A stretch of DNA of 61,213 bases from Candidatus Sabulitectum sp. (GCA_029938555.1 JAOZUR010000001.1:61727-122939), one strand, 5' to 3'; numbered from the stretch's first letter, positions 17,838 to 27,032 are shown. Program-made: numbers and translations. Notes: generated by a model not told the origin, from the letters alone.

Positions 17838-19545
17838 GGTAACTCTCCAGTATGGCTTCAATTAATCCTGCAGCTACCGGGCCTGCAACCGACCCACCCG
17901 ATCCGCCATTCTCTATAATCACAGCAAAGGCAATTGGAGCAGGTTCTTGAATATAACCGTTAACCCATGCGTGATCTTCATTGTCTCCATTTTCCGCCGT
18001 ACCAGATTTAGCAAAAACCTGCACTGGTAGATAACCCATGGATCTATGTACAGTACCCACCGAAGAAGAAACCGCAAGCTTCATTCCCTGGCGTATTATC
18101 CGGTAGGTATTTTCAGAAGTTCCTGGATTCCAGTTTCCATCATTATAGGAATCGGTTTTTAACACTGACAATTGTGGAAGTGAACCACCTGAAGCAATAA
18201 TTGCAGCTGTAACAGCCATTTGAATGGGAGTCGCAAGCACTTCGCCCTGGCCGATAGAAGCAATCATCAGATTTCCAAGACCCCAACCTCCTTGACCAAA
18301 TACTGTATTCAACAATTCTCTTGTGGGTAATGCTCCACTAGCTTCCCCTGGTAAAATATCTGTCACTGGTGCTCCCATACCATAACCTCTGGAAAATTCT
18401 GCCATTTCATCCATATCACCAAGCATACTAGTTCTGTAAAAATATGTATCGCAAGACTGGGTAAGGGCTCCAACAATATTCTGCCTACCGTGGGTACCCC
18501 AACACCGGAAATCACTACCTGCAAAATGAAATGTACGATAACATGGATCAGGCATAGTATTTTCGGTAACTATTCCTGCCTCAAGCAACCATGCTGCACT
18601 GACAATTTTGTAAGTGGAACCTGGAGGATATGGTGTAGCCCATGACCTATTCAACAATGGTTTTCCTGGGTCATTAAGAATAGCTTCCCAGTTCTTAATG
18701 GAAATACCACCTATAAAGAGATTAGTATCATATCCAGGTACGGAAGACAGTACCAGTATTTCTCCTGTTTCGTAGTTTAAAGCAACCACAGCACCTTGAT
18801 GGCCTGTTGCTCTAATTAACGAATCTGAAACTAGTTGCAACCTGCTGTCTAGGGTCAATGTAATATTTTCACCGGGAGATGGTTCAATATCACCTTCTTC
18901 AAATTTTTCAACAACTCTTCCATGAGCATCAACAACTTCCCTAATCAGACCGTACTCGCCAGTTAATCTATCATTCAGAATTCTTTCCAGCCCCGTTCTG
19001 CCCGATAACTCCCCTTCGAAAACTCTTGTGCTATCCGCAAGTCCCACATAACCGATTAAATGACAAAATGAAGTTCCAAATGAATATCTTCTTCTTGGAA
19101 CAACATCTACTGAAACTCCTCCAAGTCGATACAGATTATCGGCTACTCTACCAGCCTCCTGAACAGTGAGACCGCTAATTATTTCTGTTGATCTAAACGG
19201 TGTATTATTAGCAGCTGCAAGCCTAGAATTCAACTCAACAATATCCATTTTTAACAGATCACTAAGAAGCATTGTATTTGTAGAATCAAACTCTACACTA
19301 ACAAGTGAAACGGTAAATGCAGGTGCATTATCAGCAAGAACTACACCATTTCTATCTCTAATTATTCCACGAGGAGCTGGTTTAGCGATTAATCGTATAT
19401 GATTCTTTGAGGACAACTCTCTGTAATAATCCCCTTTTACCATCTGAAGCTCTATCAGTTTTGAAACAAGAAGAAGAAAAAAGAAAATCATAAACATAAT
19501 AACTGATCGAAATGGTCTATTGTGAAAATGTGGTATGGATCTCAT
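17824..19545 (-). CDS. mrdA: Penicillin-binding protein 2 (elongasome transpeptidase)
   Basis: This class B PBP cross-links peptidoglycan during rod elongation. The 573-residue protein has a short cytoplasmic N-terminus, one membrane anchor (residues 12-30) and a pedestal domain. A transpeptidase domain follows with PGSTYK (active-site Ser near residue 310), the S-C-D second motif and the K-S-G-T third motif. It shares ATGA with mreD and is followed by rodA, the normal PBP2-RodA partner arrangement. Confidence 0.95.
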   Translation of the reverse strand: MRSIPHFHNRPFRSVIMFMIFFFLLLVSKLIELQMVKGDYYRELSSKNHIRLIAKPAPRGIIRDRNGVVLADNAPAFTVSLVSVEFDSTNTMLLSDLLKMDIVELNSRLAAANNTPFRSTEIISGLTVQEAGRVADNLYRLGGVSVDVVPRRRYSFGTSFCHLIGYVGLADSTRVFEGELSGRTGLERILNDRLTGEYGLIREVVDAHGRVVEKFEEGDIEPSPGENITLTLDSRLQLVSDSLIRATGHQGAVVALNYETGEILVLSSVPGYDTNLFIGGISIKNWEAILNDPGKPLLNRSWATPYPPGSTYKIVSAAWLLEAGIVTENTMPDPCYRTFHFAGSDFRCWGTHGRQNIVGALTQSCDTYFYRTSMLGDMDEMAEFSRGYGMGAPVTDILPGEASGALPTRELLNTVFGQGGWGLGNLMIASIGQGEVLATPIQMAVTAAIIASGGSLPQLSVLKTDSYNDGNWNPGTSENTYRIIRQGMKLAVSSSVGTVHRSMGYLPVQVFAKSGTAENGDNEDHAWVNGYIQEPAPIAFAVIIENGGSGGSVAGPVAAGLIEAILESYHETQ

Positions 19546-20021
19546 ACAACCTGCCTTTTACTTCCTCCGAACAAGATTAGCAAACCTGAGTACAAAAGAA
19601 CCGAAACCAAAATTCTAGGTAGAACAAGCAAAGTAGATATCCCAAAACCACTTGCCACTGGTCTTGCTGCAAGAAAAATAAAAATCAAATCGGCAACAAC
19701 TGATGCAATAATGGCTTTTATAACAAATGTCATCTCAAAAGCTCCTGTTGAAAAAGCAAGTATTCTCGCTGATATTGCAATACCGCATAACATGGAAAAT
19801 GAGCTAACCCCCACTGGCTGATGAAGCAAGAGATCCAAAACAAACCCACTCCAGAAAGCACCCTCAATTGACCAGTAATCTGAATTGTAAAGTGATAGAT
19901 AAACCAAAAGTGGTACCAGAATTGCAGGCGCAACTAATACCCTACCAACACTAACTTCAAGAAAGAATTGAATCAAAACTGTGGCAAATACAATAAACCA
20001 GGTTATCCAGTAATTTTTCAT
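19542..20021 (-). CDS. mreD: Rod shape-determining protein MreD
   Basis: The 159-residue protein has about five membrane spans and little else, as expected of MreD, an inner-membrane elongasome subunit. The sequence itself is weakly conserved; the call rests on topology, on FWSGFVLDLLLHQPVG (a typical MreD loop), and on its place between mreC and mrdA with 4-base overlaps on both sides. Confidence 0.88.
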   Translation of the reverse strand: MKNYWITWFIVFATVLIQFFLEVSVGRVLVAPAILVPLLVYLSLYNSDYWSIEGAFWSGFVLDLLLHQPVGVSSFSMLCGIAISARILAFSTGAFEMTFVIKAIIASVVADLIFIFLAARPVASGFGISTLLVLPRILVSVLLYSGLLILFGGSKRQVV

Positions 20022-20761
20022 ATATCTGTCTCTTCTGAAATCAAAATTAGTACCTCGTTAACCCTATCAAAATCTACAGCAGACAAAACAGATAATGATT
20101 TATCCAACCCTCTATCGCCTTCATTTATACTTTCAATAGTTCCAACAACAATTCCTTCTGGATATACTCCTCCAAAACGGCTGGTAAGAACAGTTTCCCC
20201 AACCTGCGGACTAGAAGAGCTATCTACAAATTGAAGTTTAAGTTTGCCCCCTGCTTCAGAACCGAGTATTCCAAGAGAACCAGATATGGCAGTAACACAA
20301 CTAACATGAATTGCAGGGCTTGTGATGGGAACAACTGTGGAAGTTGAAAGCTCAACATGGGTAACAATACCAACTAATCCGCTACTACTGGTACATACCG
20401 CCCCTGCGTAAACACCATGATCGGATCCCCTGTCTATGATTAAATCACCGCGAATAAGACCTTCTGATCTGTACATAACCCTTCCTACCAAAGCGGTAAT
20501 TTCTGGCATTCTAGTGTAGTGAAGCATAGAACGATACAAATGACTTTTTGCTGCAAGTTCGCGTAATTCAGCGTTTTCTAGCATCAGCCTAACAGAAAGT
20601 GCCATATAATCTGATTCAGATGTTTGTTCCGGTGAAAAGAAAATAGAAGCAAACTTGGCTCCGAGAATTGAACCTCCAATTCCCAAAAGAGTAGGACCGG
20701 CAAGCAGAAGAATTAAAGCGGCGATAATATTCCAGAACAGTCTAATACTACGAATTCTCAT
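20018..20761 (-). CDS. mreC: Rod shape-determining protein MreC
   Basis: MreC is a bitopic periplasmic scaffold of the elongasome. The 247-residue protein has one N-terminal span (residues 10-30), a coiled-coil segment around residues 50-75 (ALSVRLMLENAELRELAAKS), and a beta-rich domain. The domain includes IIDRGSDHGVYAGAVCTSSSGLVGIV and VLTSRFGGVYPEGIVVG, both typical of MreC. Its ATG overlaps the mreB stop by one base. Confidence 0.94.
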   Translation of the reverse strand: MRIRSIRLFWNIIAALILLLAGPTLLGIGGSILGAKFASIFFSPEQTSESDYMALSVRLMLENAELRELAAKSHLYRSMLHYTRMPEITALVGRVMYRSEGLIRGDLIIDRGSDHGVYAGAVCTSSSGLVGIVTHVELSTSTVVPITSPAIHVSCVTAISGSLGILGSEAGGKLKLQFVDSSSSPQVGETVLTSRFGGVYPEGIVVGTIESINEGDRGLDKSLSVLSAVDFDRVNEVLILISEETDI

Positions 20762-21822
20762 TATGCGTTAATCAATAGTTTTCTGTACCTGTAAAGGTCG
20801 GAAAGAATAACACCGGCACCTAGTACTGTACAGGAGATAGGATTGTCTGCAATACGAATAGGTAGACCTGTATCTCTTGCGATAAGAACATCCAATCCCG
20901 GCAAAAGAGCCCCGCCTCCAGTAAGAACAATACCTCTGGTTACAAGATCTCTTCCAAGTTCGGGTGGTGTTAGTTCAAGGCCATGTTTAACGGCCTTCAG
21001 CACAAGACCCACAGGATATTTAAGTGCAGATCTAATCTGACTAGCTTTAACTATTGTAGTTTTAGGGACATTATACGTTAAATCCATACCACTAACTTCT
21101 TCTTCTCTGTCATCATCTTCAATCATGGAACCTAGATTAATTTTAATCATTTCTGCAGTTCGCTCACCAATAAGAAGATAAGCGGATTGTTTCATATAGT
21201 TCATTATTGCTTCATTCATTTCATCACCACCCACTCGAATTGAACTGTCAGCCGCAATGGAATTCATGCAGATTACTGCTACTTCCGTTGTTCCACCACC
21301 TATATCAACAATCATATTTCCCACAGCTGACTCAACTGGCAATCCCACTCCAACAGCAGCAGCAAGAGGCTCGGGTACAAGTAAAACTTCTCGGGCTCCT
21401 GCTCTTTCCAGTGATGACCGAACTGCGTTTACCTCCACCTCGGTAATACCACTTGGTACGCAAACCAGTACCCTGGGTCGCATGGAAAACCTCTTAGTTT
21501 GAGCCTGCTCGAAAAATTTACGCAACATAGTCATGGTTGCAGTAGCTTCTTTAATAACACCATCTTTTAGAGGGCGAATTACTGAAATATCATTGCCTGT
21601 TCTACCGAGCATTGCTTTTGCTTCGCTACCAACTGCTAGCACATTACCACTGTCTTTTTCTATTGCAATTACACTTGGCTCTTCAAGAACAATGCCACGA
21701 TCAGGTTGGTAAATAATAGTGTTGGCCGTACCGAGATCTATAGCCATTGCCGAAGAGAAAACACCTGAACTACTGGACTTCTCACCGCCTGTTAACCGTA
21801 TAAAAAAGTTCCTTATACCCAT
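20761..21822 (-). CDS. mreB: Actin-like rod shape-determining protein MreB
   Basis: MreB forms membrane-bound filaments that place the elongasome. The 353-residue protein has the phosphate-1 loop AIDLGTANTIIY, DIGGGTTEVAV (phosphate 2) and GIVLTGGGALLPGL (adenosine). The N-terminal GIRNFFIRL could be an amphipathic membrane helix. The ATG at 21822 is preferred because AGGAG lies seven bases upstream; a TTG two codons earlier would be too close. It heads the long minus-strand run. Confidence 0.96.
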   Translation of the reverse strand: MGIRNFFIRLTGGEKSSSSGVFSSAMAIDLGTANTIIYQPDRGIVLEEPSVIAIEKDSGNVLAVGSEAKAMLGRTGNDISVIRPLKDGVIKEATATMTMLRKFFEQAQTKRFSMRPRVLVCVPSGITEVEVNAVRSSLERAGAREVLLVPEPLAAAVGVGLPVESAVGNMIVDIGGGTTEVAVICMNSIAADSSIRVGGDEMNEAIMNYMKQSAYLLIGERTAEMIKINLGSMIEDDDREEEVSGMDLTYNVPKTTIVKASQIRSALKYPVGLVLKAVKHGLELTPPELGRDLVTRGIVLTGGGALLPGLDVLIARDTGLPIRIADNPISCTVLGAGVILSDLYRYRKLLINA

Positions 21823-21896
21823 TTTCAATCTCCTGAAGTAATATTAGCATATTTACTTTGCTAACGCAGGCTATATACTACTTATTAAATCAGATG

Positions 21897-21955
21897 AAAA
21901 GGGCTTACCCCTTTAGGGTAACTTGTCAATTTTGTGTTAACTGAAAATAGTTAAC
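21897..21955 (-). promoter_or_regulatory. mreB leader region with competing hairpins
   Basis: The 128 bases between the lipoprotein gene and mreB hold three small inverted repeats. GTTAACT/AGTTAAC (21936-21955) lies over the upstream stop codon. TTACCC/GGGTAA (21905-21921) and AAAGGG/CCCTTT (about 21898-21914) share bases and cannot form together. The last is followed by TTTTC on the minus strand. A TTGACA at 21924-21929 lacks a good -10 at 17 bases. The region may terminate the upstream operon and start or attenuate mreB transcription; this is inference. Confidence 0.35.
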
Positions 21956-22730
21956 GAATTGGAAGAGGGAAAGATGGTTGCCAAAATGTTTGATCAAAAG
22001 TAATAGTATCCACGGGAACAGGAACATTGATATTCCATACAGACTCATGTGGATATGTATCTATGTCATAACTTCTAATCCGTATTATGGCATCAATTGA
22101 AGGTGAATTCAATACCCATTCCATAGGCCATGCTCTGAAAGCTTCATGCCAAGAAGTGGCGGAAACAGACAATGTAAAATCTTCGGTACTAAATTTGGGA
22201 AAAAAATCTGAATTATCTAGAGTTACAACTGCTGAATCAGTGGATGATGCCATAAACAACCAGCGAACACTGTTAGTGCTACAAGTATCAGATGAAGTTA
22301 CAATTTCCCATTGAACCGGTATTGCTGGATACCCTGTTCTTAGCAAAGAAATCAATGCGTAAACATCCAGATAACCTGCCCCGGCTGGTATTCCACCTGC
22401 AAAAAAAGAAGCTTGCTCTAAATCAGGATGATAGATCAAACAACCTGATTCATCCACAAGAAGAGATATTATAGGTGAACCATCAGGGCCACAGAAATCT
22501 GCCCTGACTGCTGGTTCTTCTTTTGATACCCACACTAGAAAAGGACCTGAAAAAACTTGATTCTCGCCTTGAAGCCGTGCCCGCCCCCTGAGAAGAAAAT
22601 GGTTTAAGCTCTGCCATTGCCATGCAGCACGGGCACCATAAGCAGAAGTTTTGTCTCTGGAAGATACAGTTACAGTTTCACATGCAAATCCAAAAATAAG
22701 TAAAACTGCAATAAAAACAATTTTTCGCAT
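21951..22730 (-). CDS. LolB-like outer-membrane lipoprotein
   Basis: The 259-residue protein starts with a lipoprotein signal (MRKIVFIAVLLIFGFACE; lipobox F-A-C). The next part, NHFLLRGRARLQGENQVFSG followed by PFLVWV and the glycine-rich FCGPDGSPI, resembles the LolB/DUF4292 half-barrel, which binds acyl chains of lipoproteins during outer-membrane insertion. No LolA is seen in the window. Similarity is at pattern level only. It is the last gene of the PHP operon and its ATG overlaps the preceding stop by one base. Confidence 0.7.
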   Translation of the reverse strand: MRKIVFIAVLLIFGFACETVTVSSRDKTSAYGARAAWQWQSLNHFLLRGRARLQGENQVFSGPFLVWVSKEEPAVRADFCGPDGSPIISLLVDESGCLIYHPDLEQASFFAGGIPAGAGYLDVYALISLLRTGYPAIPVQWEIVTSSDTCSTNSVRWLFMASSTDSAVVTLDNSDFFPKFSTEDFTLSVSATSWHEAFRAWPMEWVLNSPSIDAIIRIRSYDIDTYPHESVWNINVPVPVDTITFDQTFWQPSFPLPIR

Positions 22731-22936
22731 TAAATACTATACTTTTTTTCCAGTTCTTTAATACGATTATCTGTAGCAAGTTCACTTCTATAAAGTTTTC
22801 GCCTTTTGAGTAAAGGCTGGGCTTTGGCCTCAGGCACTTTTTTCAGTAATCCATCAAGCATCTTTATTGCTTTTGCTCTGTTGCCCTCTTTTGCTGTCTG
22901 ATCAATTTGCCTAATTAGGTCACTCAATTTAGCCAT
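22730..22936 (-). CDS. Small helical protein, possibly one TPR-like hairpin
   Basis: The product is 68 residues, basic and helical: LIRQIDQTAKEGNRAKAIKML followed by LLKKVPEA resembles a single TPR-type helix pair, and the tail is KELEKKYSI. GAGGGG lies about 12 bases before the ATG. It overlaps the PHP gene by 8 bases and the lipoprotein gene by one, which argues strongly that it is real. Function unknown. Confidence 0.75.
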   Translation of the reverse strand: MAKLSDLIRQIDQTAKEGNRAKAIKMLDGLLKKVPEAKAQPLLKRRKLYRSELATDNRIKELEKKYSI

Positions 22937-23816
22937 TAGTAATACTTCCCCTCGAATTACATTCCATAAAAAAATCCATGATCATTTCTGCCTCAACTCC
23001 GAAAGTACCATCACACCAACCTGGTATTGGATTCTTGATACCATGAAAATCACTTCCTCCTGTTAAAAGAAGATTATGCTTTTGAGCCACATCCTCAAGA
23101 AAGGAAATCATTTTACTACCCTGGTCTGGATAATACGCTTCAAGCCCTGCAAGCCCAGAATCCACCAATGAAGAGATCAAAGCTCCAAGCCCTTGCAAAC
23201 CCTCCACCTGAATATACTTCGGATGCGCAAGCACTGGCAGCCCCCCTGCCTGCCTGATTATTTCTATTGCCCTGTAGTCACCTAATCTGTCTCTTCCAAC
23301 ATATGCAGGTTTTCCTGAGCCCAAATATCTGTTAAACACTTCCTCTGAAGAGTTGACCAAACCTTTTTTTACCAAAACTGCAGCAATATGAGGTCTTCCT
23401 ACAACAGCGTCACCAGCCTCTTTCGCTACTTCCTCAATGGTTATATCAAATCCTAATTCTTGTAGTTTTCGGACTATAGCAGGATTTCTAGTGTTTCTTC
23501 CATCAATAACAAACTTCAAAGCAGATTGCATTTCTGAAGCGGGGTCACAAAGTACAGACAAATCAGCCCCTGGGAAATAACCAAGTAAATGAGCCATGCC
23601 ACCAGAGTGAAGATCAACACTTAACTCAACAGCAGGAACAAAAAACATCCCGAGTTCTTTTGACCTAGCCGCAGCTTCTTTGACCCCTGCAAGTGTATCG
23701 TGATCACTTATTGCAAATCCGCTGAGTTTACACCGAGCAGCTTCATCAACTATTTCTGTTGGAGTTAACCTGCCGTCTGATGCTGTAGTATGTATATGAA
23801 AGTCACATAATCCCAT
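22929..23816 (-). CDS. PHP-domain phosphoesterase (YciV/TrpH-like)
   Basis: The 295-residue protein has all PHP metal motifs in order: DFHIHTTASDG, AISDHDTL, PAVELSVDL, GRPHIA, PVLAHP and GGSDFHG. This architecture matches the YciV/TrpH family, whose studied members are 3',5'-nucleotide phosphatases or 5'-3' exonucleases acting on RNA ends. AAAGGA lies six bases before the ATG. It is transcribed divergently from an HD phosphohydrolase; both would be nucleotide hydrolases, so shared control is plausible. Confidence 0.9.
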   Translation of the reverse strand: MGLCDFHIHTTASDGRLTPTEIVDEAARCKLSGFAISDHDTLAGVKEAAARSKELGMFFVPAVELSVDLHSGGMAHLLGYFPGADLSVLCDPASEMQSALKFVIDGRNTRNPAIVRKLQELGFDITIEEVAKEAGDAVVGRPHIAAVLVKKGLVNSSEEVFNRYLGSGKPAYVGRDRLGDYRAIEIIRQAGGLPVLAHPKYIQVEGLQGLGALISSLVDSGLAGLEAYYPDQGSKMISFLEDVAQKHNLLLTGGSDFHGIKNPIPGWCDGTFGVEAEMIMDFFMECNSRGSITNG

Positions 23817-23829
23817 GGTTTTTCCTTTC

Positions 23830-23873
23830 AGTATTGTTTAAATATTATCATAGTATAATCAAGTAACAATACT
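23830..23873. promoter_or_regulatory. Symmetric divergent promoter/operator between PHP and HD genes
   Basis: A perfect 9-bp inverted repeat, AGTATTGTT (23830-23838) and AACAATACT (23865-23873), brackets the middle of the 86-base intergenic region. On the plus strand TATAAT (23854-23859) is a perfect -10 with a weak TATTGT 16 bases upstream. On the minus strand TTGTTA and TAATAT are 16 bases apart. Each presumed -35 falls in one arm of the repeat, so a repressor or activator bound there could control both genes. Confidence 0.5.
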
Positions 23874-23902
23874 ACAAAAAAATATCATCTGGAGGGAATC
23901 AT

Positions 23903-25231
23903 ATGAACAAGAAAGTTATGTACATAAGAGAGCCTGTACTGGGAACAATTCGACTTTCTTCACTACAGGAAGAGCTTCTTAAAACAGTGGAAGTTCAAAG
24001 GCTCAGTTTTGTCCATCAGCTAGGTATGACATTTCAAAGCTATCCAGGTGCACACTGCATGAGGCTTGCTCACGCATTGGGTGTTTCACATCTAGCAGGC
24101 AGGATTGCCGATCATCTAAGCGATAGATATCCAGATGAATACCATGACAATACTATTTCCACAAAAAATCTGGTGGAAGCCGCAGGCCTACTCCATGACA
24201 TTGGTCATACGCCATGGTCACATACCTTAGAGCCATTATATCTTGAACTCACAGGCGAGGATCATATGGATCTTGTTGCCGATATGGTAACAGGAAGAAC
24301 AGTTATGCCCATAAGAGGCTCTGGAAAAATCCCTGAAATTCTCAAAAAACACGGAGTTAACCCAGATGATGTTGCTGATCTGATAACCGGTAAATACGTC
24401 AAAAAAGAATTTGCTCAACAGATGATCTTTGGAGAAGTTGATGCAGACATGCTTGACTACCTTCAAAGAGATTTCCACTTCACAGGTGTTGCGTTCGGCC
24501 ACATTGAGGTTGACAGAATCATTTCTACAATGGCTATAAAGAATGGAAAACTGGTTTTTCTTGAAAAAGGACTTAATGCAATAAGAGACTTTCTTCTTGC
24601 AAGATTACAAATGTACTCTTCGGTTTATCTTCATAAGAAGACAAGAATTGTGGATAAAATGCTACTATCGGCAGCTCGTAAAAGCATAATTGAATTGAAT
24701 GAAATAGAAAATTTCATGTTTATGACAGATGACGAAATTCTGAGTTTTCTTGAAAAAAAATCAAACGACCCATGGGTTAGAGAAATGGGTTGGCGTGTTA
24801 AATACAGACAGGGTTTATTCACCCTGGTATTCAGAATAGATGCTATTACCACCTCTGAAAGTGATATTCACTTCCTGAACAGTCTTAGGAACCAGAATAG
24901 TTCACCCTTGAAAGTTGCAGAACAACTTACCACCGAGATTTCGGAAAAAACAGGGGTAGATCCAGGATATATCCTTGTTGATATGCCAATTGAAGCTGTT
25001 AAAATATCTGAAGAACGATTCGACAAACTAGATATAAGGTTCCTTAACAAAAATGACGAACTTATAATTTTAGAGGAAATTGATCCTCCATTTGCTGAAT
25101 ATCTGAAGAAGGCAAGACCTAACAGAAATCTCCTCACCGTTGCATGCGCACCGGAATACAAAAAAATTGTAAAAGAAGCATGCAGGGAAATATTTGAGCA
25201 TGCAGTAGAGCCTCTATTCAGTCAAAATTAA
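23903..25231 (+). CDS. HD-superfamily phosphohydrolase (dGTPase/SAMHD1-like)
   Basis: The 442-residue protein belongs to the COG1078 type of HD hydrolases. The metal ligands are visible as HCMRLAHALG, AAGLLHDIGHTPWSHTLE and VDADMLDYLQRD. Characterised relatives hydrolyse dNTPs to nucleosides plus triphosphate, or other nucleotides. No membrane span or regulatory domain is visible. GGAGGG precedes the ATG. It is monocistronic and convergent with the ankyrin gene on its right. Confidence 0.9.
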   Translation: MNKKVMYIREPVLGTIRLSSLQEELLKTVEVQRLSFVHQLGMTFQSYPGAHCMRLAHALGVSHLAGRIADHLSDRYPDEYHDNTISTKNLVEAAGLLHDIGHTPWSHTLEPLYLELTGEDHMDLVADMVTGRTVMPIRGSGKIPEILKKHGVNPDDVADLITGKYVKKEFAQQMIFGEVDADMLDYLQRDFHFTGVAFGHIEVDRIISTMAIKNGKLVFLEKGLNAIRDFLLARLQMYSSVYLHKKTRIVDKMLLSAARKSIIELNEIENFMFMTDDEILSFLEKKSNDPWVREMGWRVKYRQGLFTLVFRIDAITTSESDIHFLNSLRNQNSSPLKVAEQLTTEISEKTGVDPGYILVDMPIEAVKISEERFDKLDIRFLNKNDELIILEEIDPPFAEYLKKARPNRNLLTVACAPEYKKIVKEACREIFEHAVEPLFSQN

Positions 25232-25235
25232 AAAA

Positions 25236-25255
25236 GATCTTTTTTGGAAAAGATC
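25236..25255. terminator. Possible bidirectional terminator hairpin
   Basis: GATCTTTT and AAAAGATC form a perfect 8-bp stem with a TTGG loop, immediately after the HD stop codon and touching the ankyrin stop codon. It is AT-rich and lacks a clean T run on the plus strand, so it is a weak candidate for ending both convergent transcripts. Confidence 0.4.
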
Positions 25256-26063
25256 AAATTTCCCCGTCAAGAATAGTGGCAGGTGTAACAGAACCGCACT
25301 GCCCACAGGTAAATTGAAGGAAGTCCCACATGTCTAAAGATAGATACCATTCGACCTTTTTCTTGGAGGGTCTTTTTATAGGATAACCGCAATCAGGACA
25401 ATTCCATTTTCTATCTGTATTTCTTCTTAAACTGATCAGGCTTTCGCGTAACAGTTTCAAAGCTGCTTTATGATCTAACTCCTCTGCTAGATCAACTGAG
25501 GTTTTCTGCAACAAATTCCTGTGATACGCTTTAGCTCCAGCAACAAGTAAAATAGCCACTATCTCATCAGGATCCTCAAGTTGCATAACAAAATGAAGTG
25601 GAGCATTGCTCTGGGAATCTTCAGCTCCTGGATCAGCCCCTGCTGTTATCAATAATTTAACACTTTCAGCATTTCCTGATTGAACTGCTACATGAAGAGC
25701 AGTTAAGCCGGAAAGTGTAGTTGAAGCGGGCTGTATACCAGCCTGTAAAAGCGCTTTAAGTAAGTAACTATCATCAAGCTTTGATGCAAAATGAATCGGC
25801 GTGATCCCTGAAGGATTCATTGACCTGTTAAAATCGCCCCCTCGGGTACCAATGTTTCTAATAATCAACGAAAGCATCACTTCTTCAACAGGTTTCTCGG
25901 CTGCCTTCTCTATAAGAGATATTATCAGTTTTCTACCCTCAGATGAATTTTTACCTGACAAATCATATTTACCTGAAGATAAGTTAACTATTTTTTCCCA
26001 GTCAATAGCACTATTCATCAATTCGTTCTGCATTTTTTTTAGATTACTGGAAAATAGTGCCAT
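25254..26063 (-). CDS. Ankyrin-repeat protein with C-terminal zinc ribbon
   Basis: The chosen ATG follows AGGAGG and gives 269 residues. Four to five ankyrin repeats occupy about residues 75-205 (for example GITPIHFASKLDDSYLLKAL, then GLTALHVAVQSGNAESVKLL and NAPLHFVMQLEDPDEIVAIL). The tail carries a zinc ribbon (CPDCGYPI ... CGQCGSV). No signal peptide is seen, so it is probably cytoplasmic. It is the end of the minus-strand unit that includes the patatin lipase 78 bases upstream. The partner is unknown; ankyrin repeats normally bind protein. Confidence 0.82.
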   Translation of the reverse strand: MALFSSNLKKMQNELMNSAIDWEKIVNLSSGKYDLSGKNSSEGRKLIISLIEKAAEKPVEEVMLSLIIRNIGTRGGDFNRSMNPSGITPIHFASKLDDSYLLKALLQAGIQPASTTLSGLTALHVAVQSGNAESVKLLITAGADPGAEDSQSNAPLHFVMQLEDPDEIVAILLVAGAKAYHRNLLQKTSVDLAEELDHKAALKLLRESLISLRRNTDRKWNCPDCGYPIKRPSKKKVEWYLSLDMWDFLQFTCGQCGSVTPATILDGEI

Positions 26064-26141
26064 AACCCCTCCTGAATTGATCAAACTCAAAGCTACTTAT
26101 CCAAAGAGCAATTATGCTAATTTTTCATCAGGTAAGACAGT

Positions 26142-27032
26142 CTACCTACAGAAACCAAGTTCTAACGCTATTCCTGGAACTACTTTTTCTGCCTCTTCCA
26201 GCCCGATATCACTAATTTCCTCCACAAGATCAAATTCGCCTCCTGAGTATTTACTTAGATCTGGTTGAATGAGAAAATCTGGAGGCCATTCTTTCAGATT
26301 TGCGTTTACCAAAGCTCTTTGGGAAATAAGAACAGCTGCAAAAGCAGTTTCTGGCACTTTTGGATTCATGAGTTTATGTACAAGAGGAATATCAGAAACA
26401 ATTTCAATCAAATCTTCCGGCAAGTGAAATTTCTGTGCTAATTCCTCTATTTCCTTATGTTCCATTAAGTATGATTCTACTTTAGGTAACACACCTAAAA
26501 GATTAACAGCAATAACAATATCCGCTCCCATTTCCCTGCACTGTCTTACAGGCAGAGGGTTAACAACCCCTCCATCCACGTAGGTAAAATTATCAATTTT
26601 CCATGGGGCAAGAATCACTGGAACCGAAACACTGGCTCTGATGCAATCAGAAAGCGCCCCAGAAGTAAAAGTTGCTTCCTCACCAGTATCCAATTTCACA
26701 GCATTTGCACAGAAAGCCCTTGTAAGTGTTTCGATTCTATACCCCTTGAACCAGCTTTCAAGTACGTCATACAGCTTTCGTCCGCGAAGAAGACCAGAAA
26801 TCATGGGCAATTCAGGATCAAGAATTTCACGAATATCATTCTTATCCAGTTTTTTCAATACTTTGTAACAATCAATATGCTGGTAAGTGGCCCACAAAGC
26901 ACCAACAGCAGCACCAATACTAGTACCAGCTATACAATGAATTGGTATTCCACTTTTTTCCAATGCAAACAGCACCCCGAAATGAGCATATCCCCGAGCA
27001 CCTCCGCCTCCAAGAGCAACCCCTATTTTCAT
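26142..27032 (-). CDS. Patatin-like phospholipase (RssA type)
   Basis: The protein has 296 residues from the ATG that shares ATGA with the mgtC-like stop and follows GGAGAA. It shows the oxyanion loop GGGGARGYAH, the nucleophile elbow G-T-S-I-G, and the DGGVVNP segment with the catalytic Asp of the Ser-Asp dyad. It is thus an intact patatin acyl hydrolase of the short bacterial type, acting on membrane lipids or acylated substrates. No secretion signal is seen. Confidence 0.92.
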   Translation of the reverse strand: MKIGVALGGGGARGYAHFGVLFALEKSGIPIHCIAGTSIGAAVGALWATYQHIDCYKVLKKLDKNDIREILDPELPMISGLLRGRKLYDVLESWFKGYRIETLTRAFCANAVKLDTGEEATFTSGALSDCIRASVSVPVILAPWKIDNFTYVDGGVVNPLPVRQCREMGADIVIAVNLLGVLPKVESYLMEHKEIEELAQKFHLPEDLIEIVSDIPLVHKLMNPKVPETAFAAVLISQRALVNANLKEWPPDFLIQPDLSKYSGGEFDLVEEISDIGLEEAEKVVPGIALELGFCR

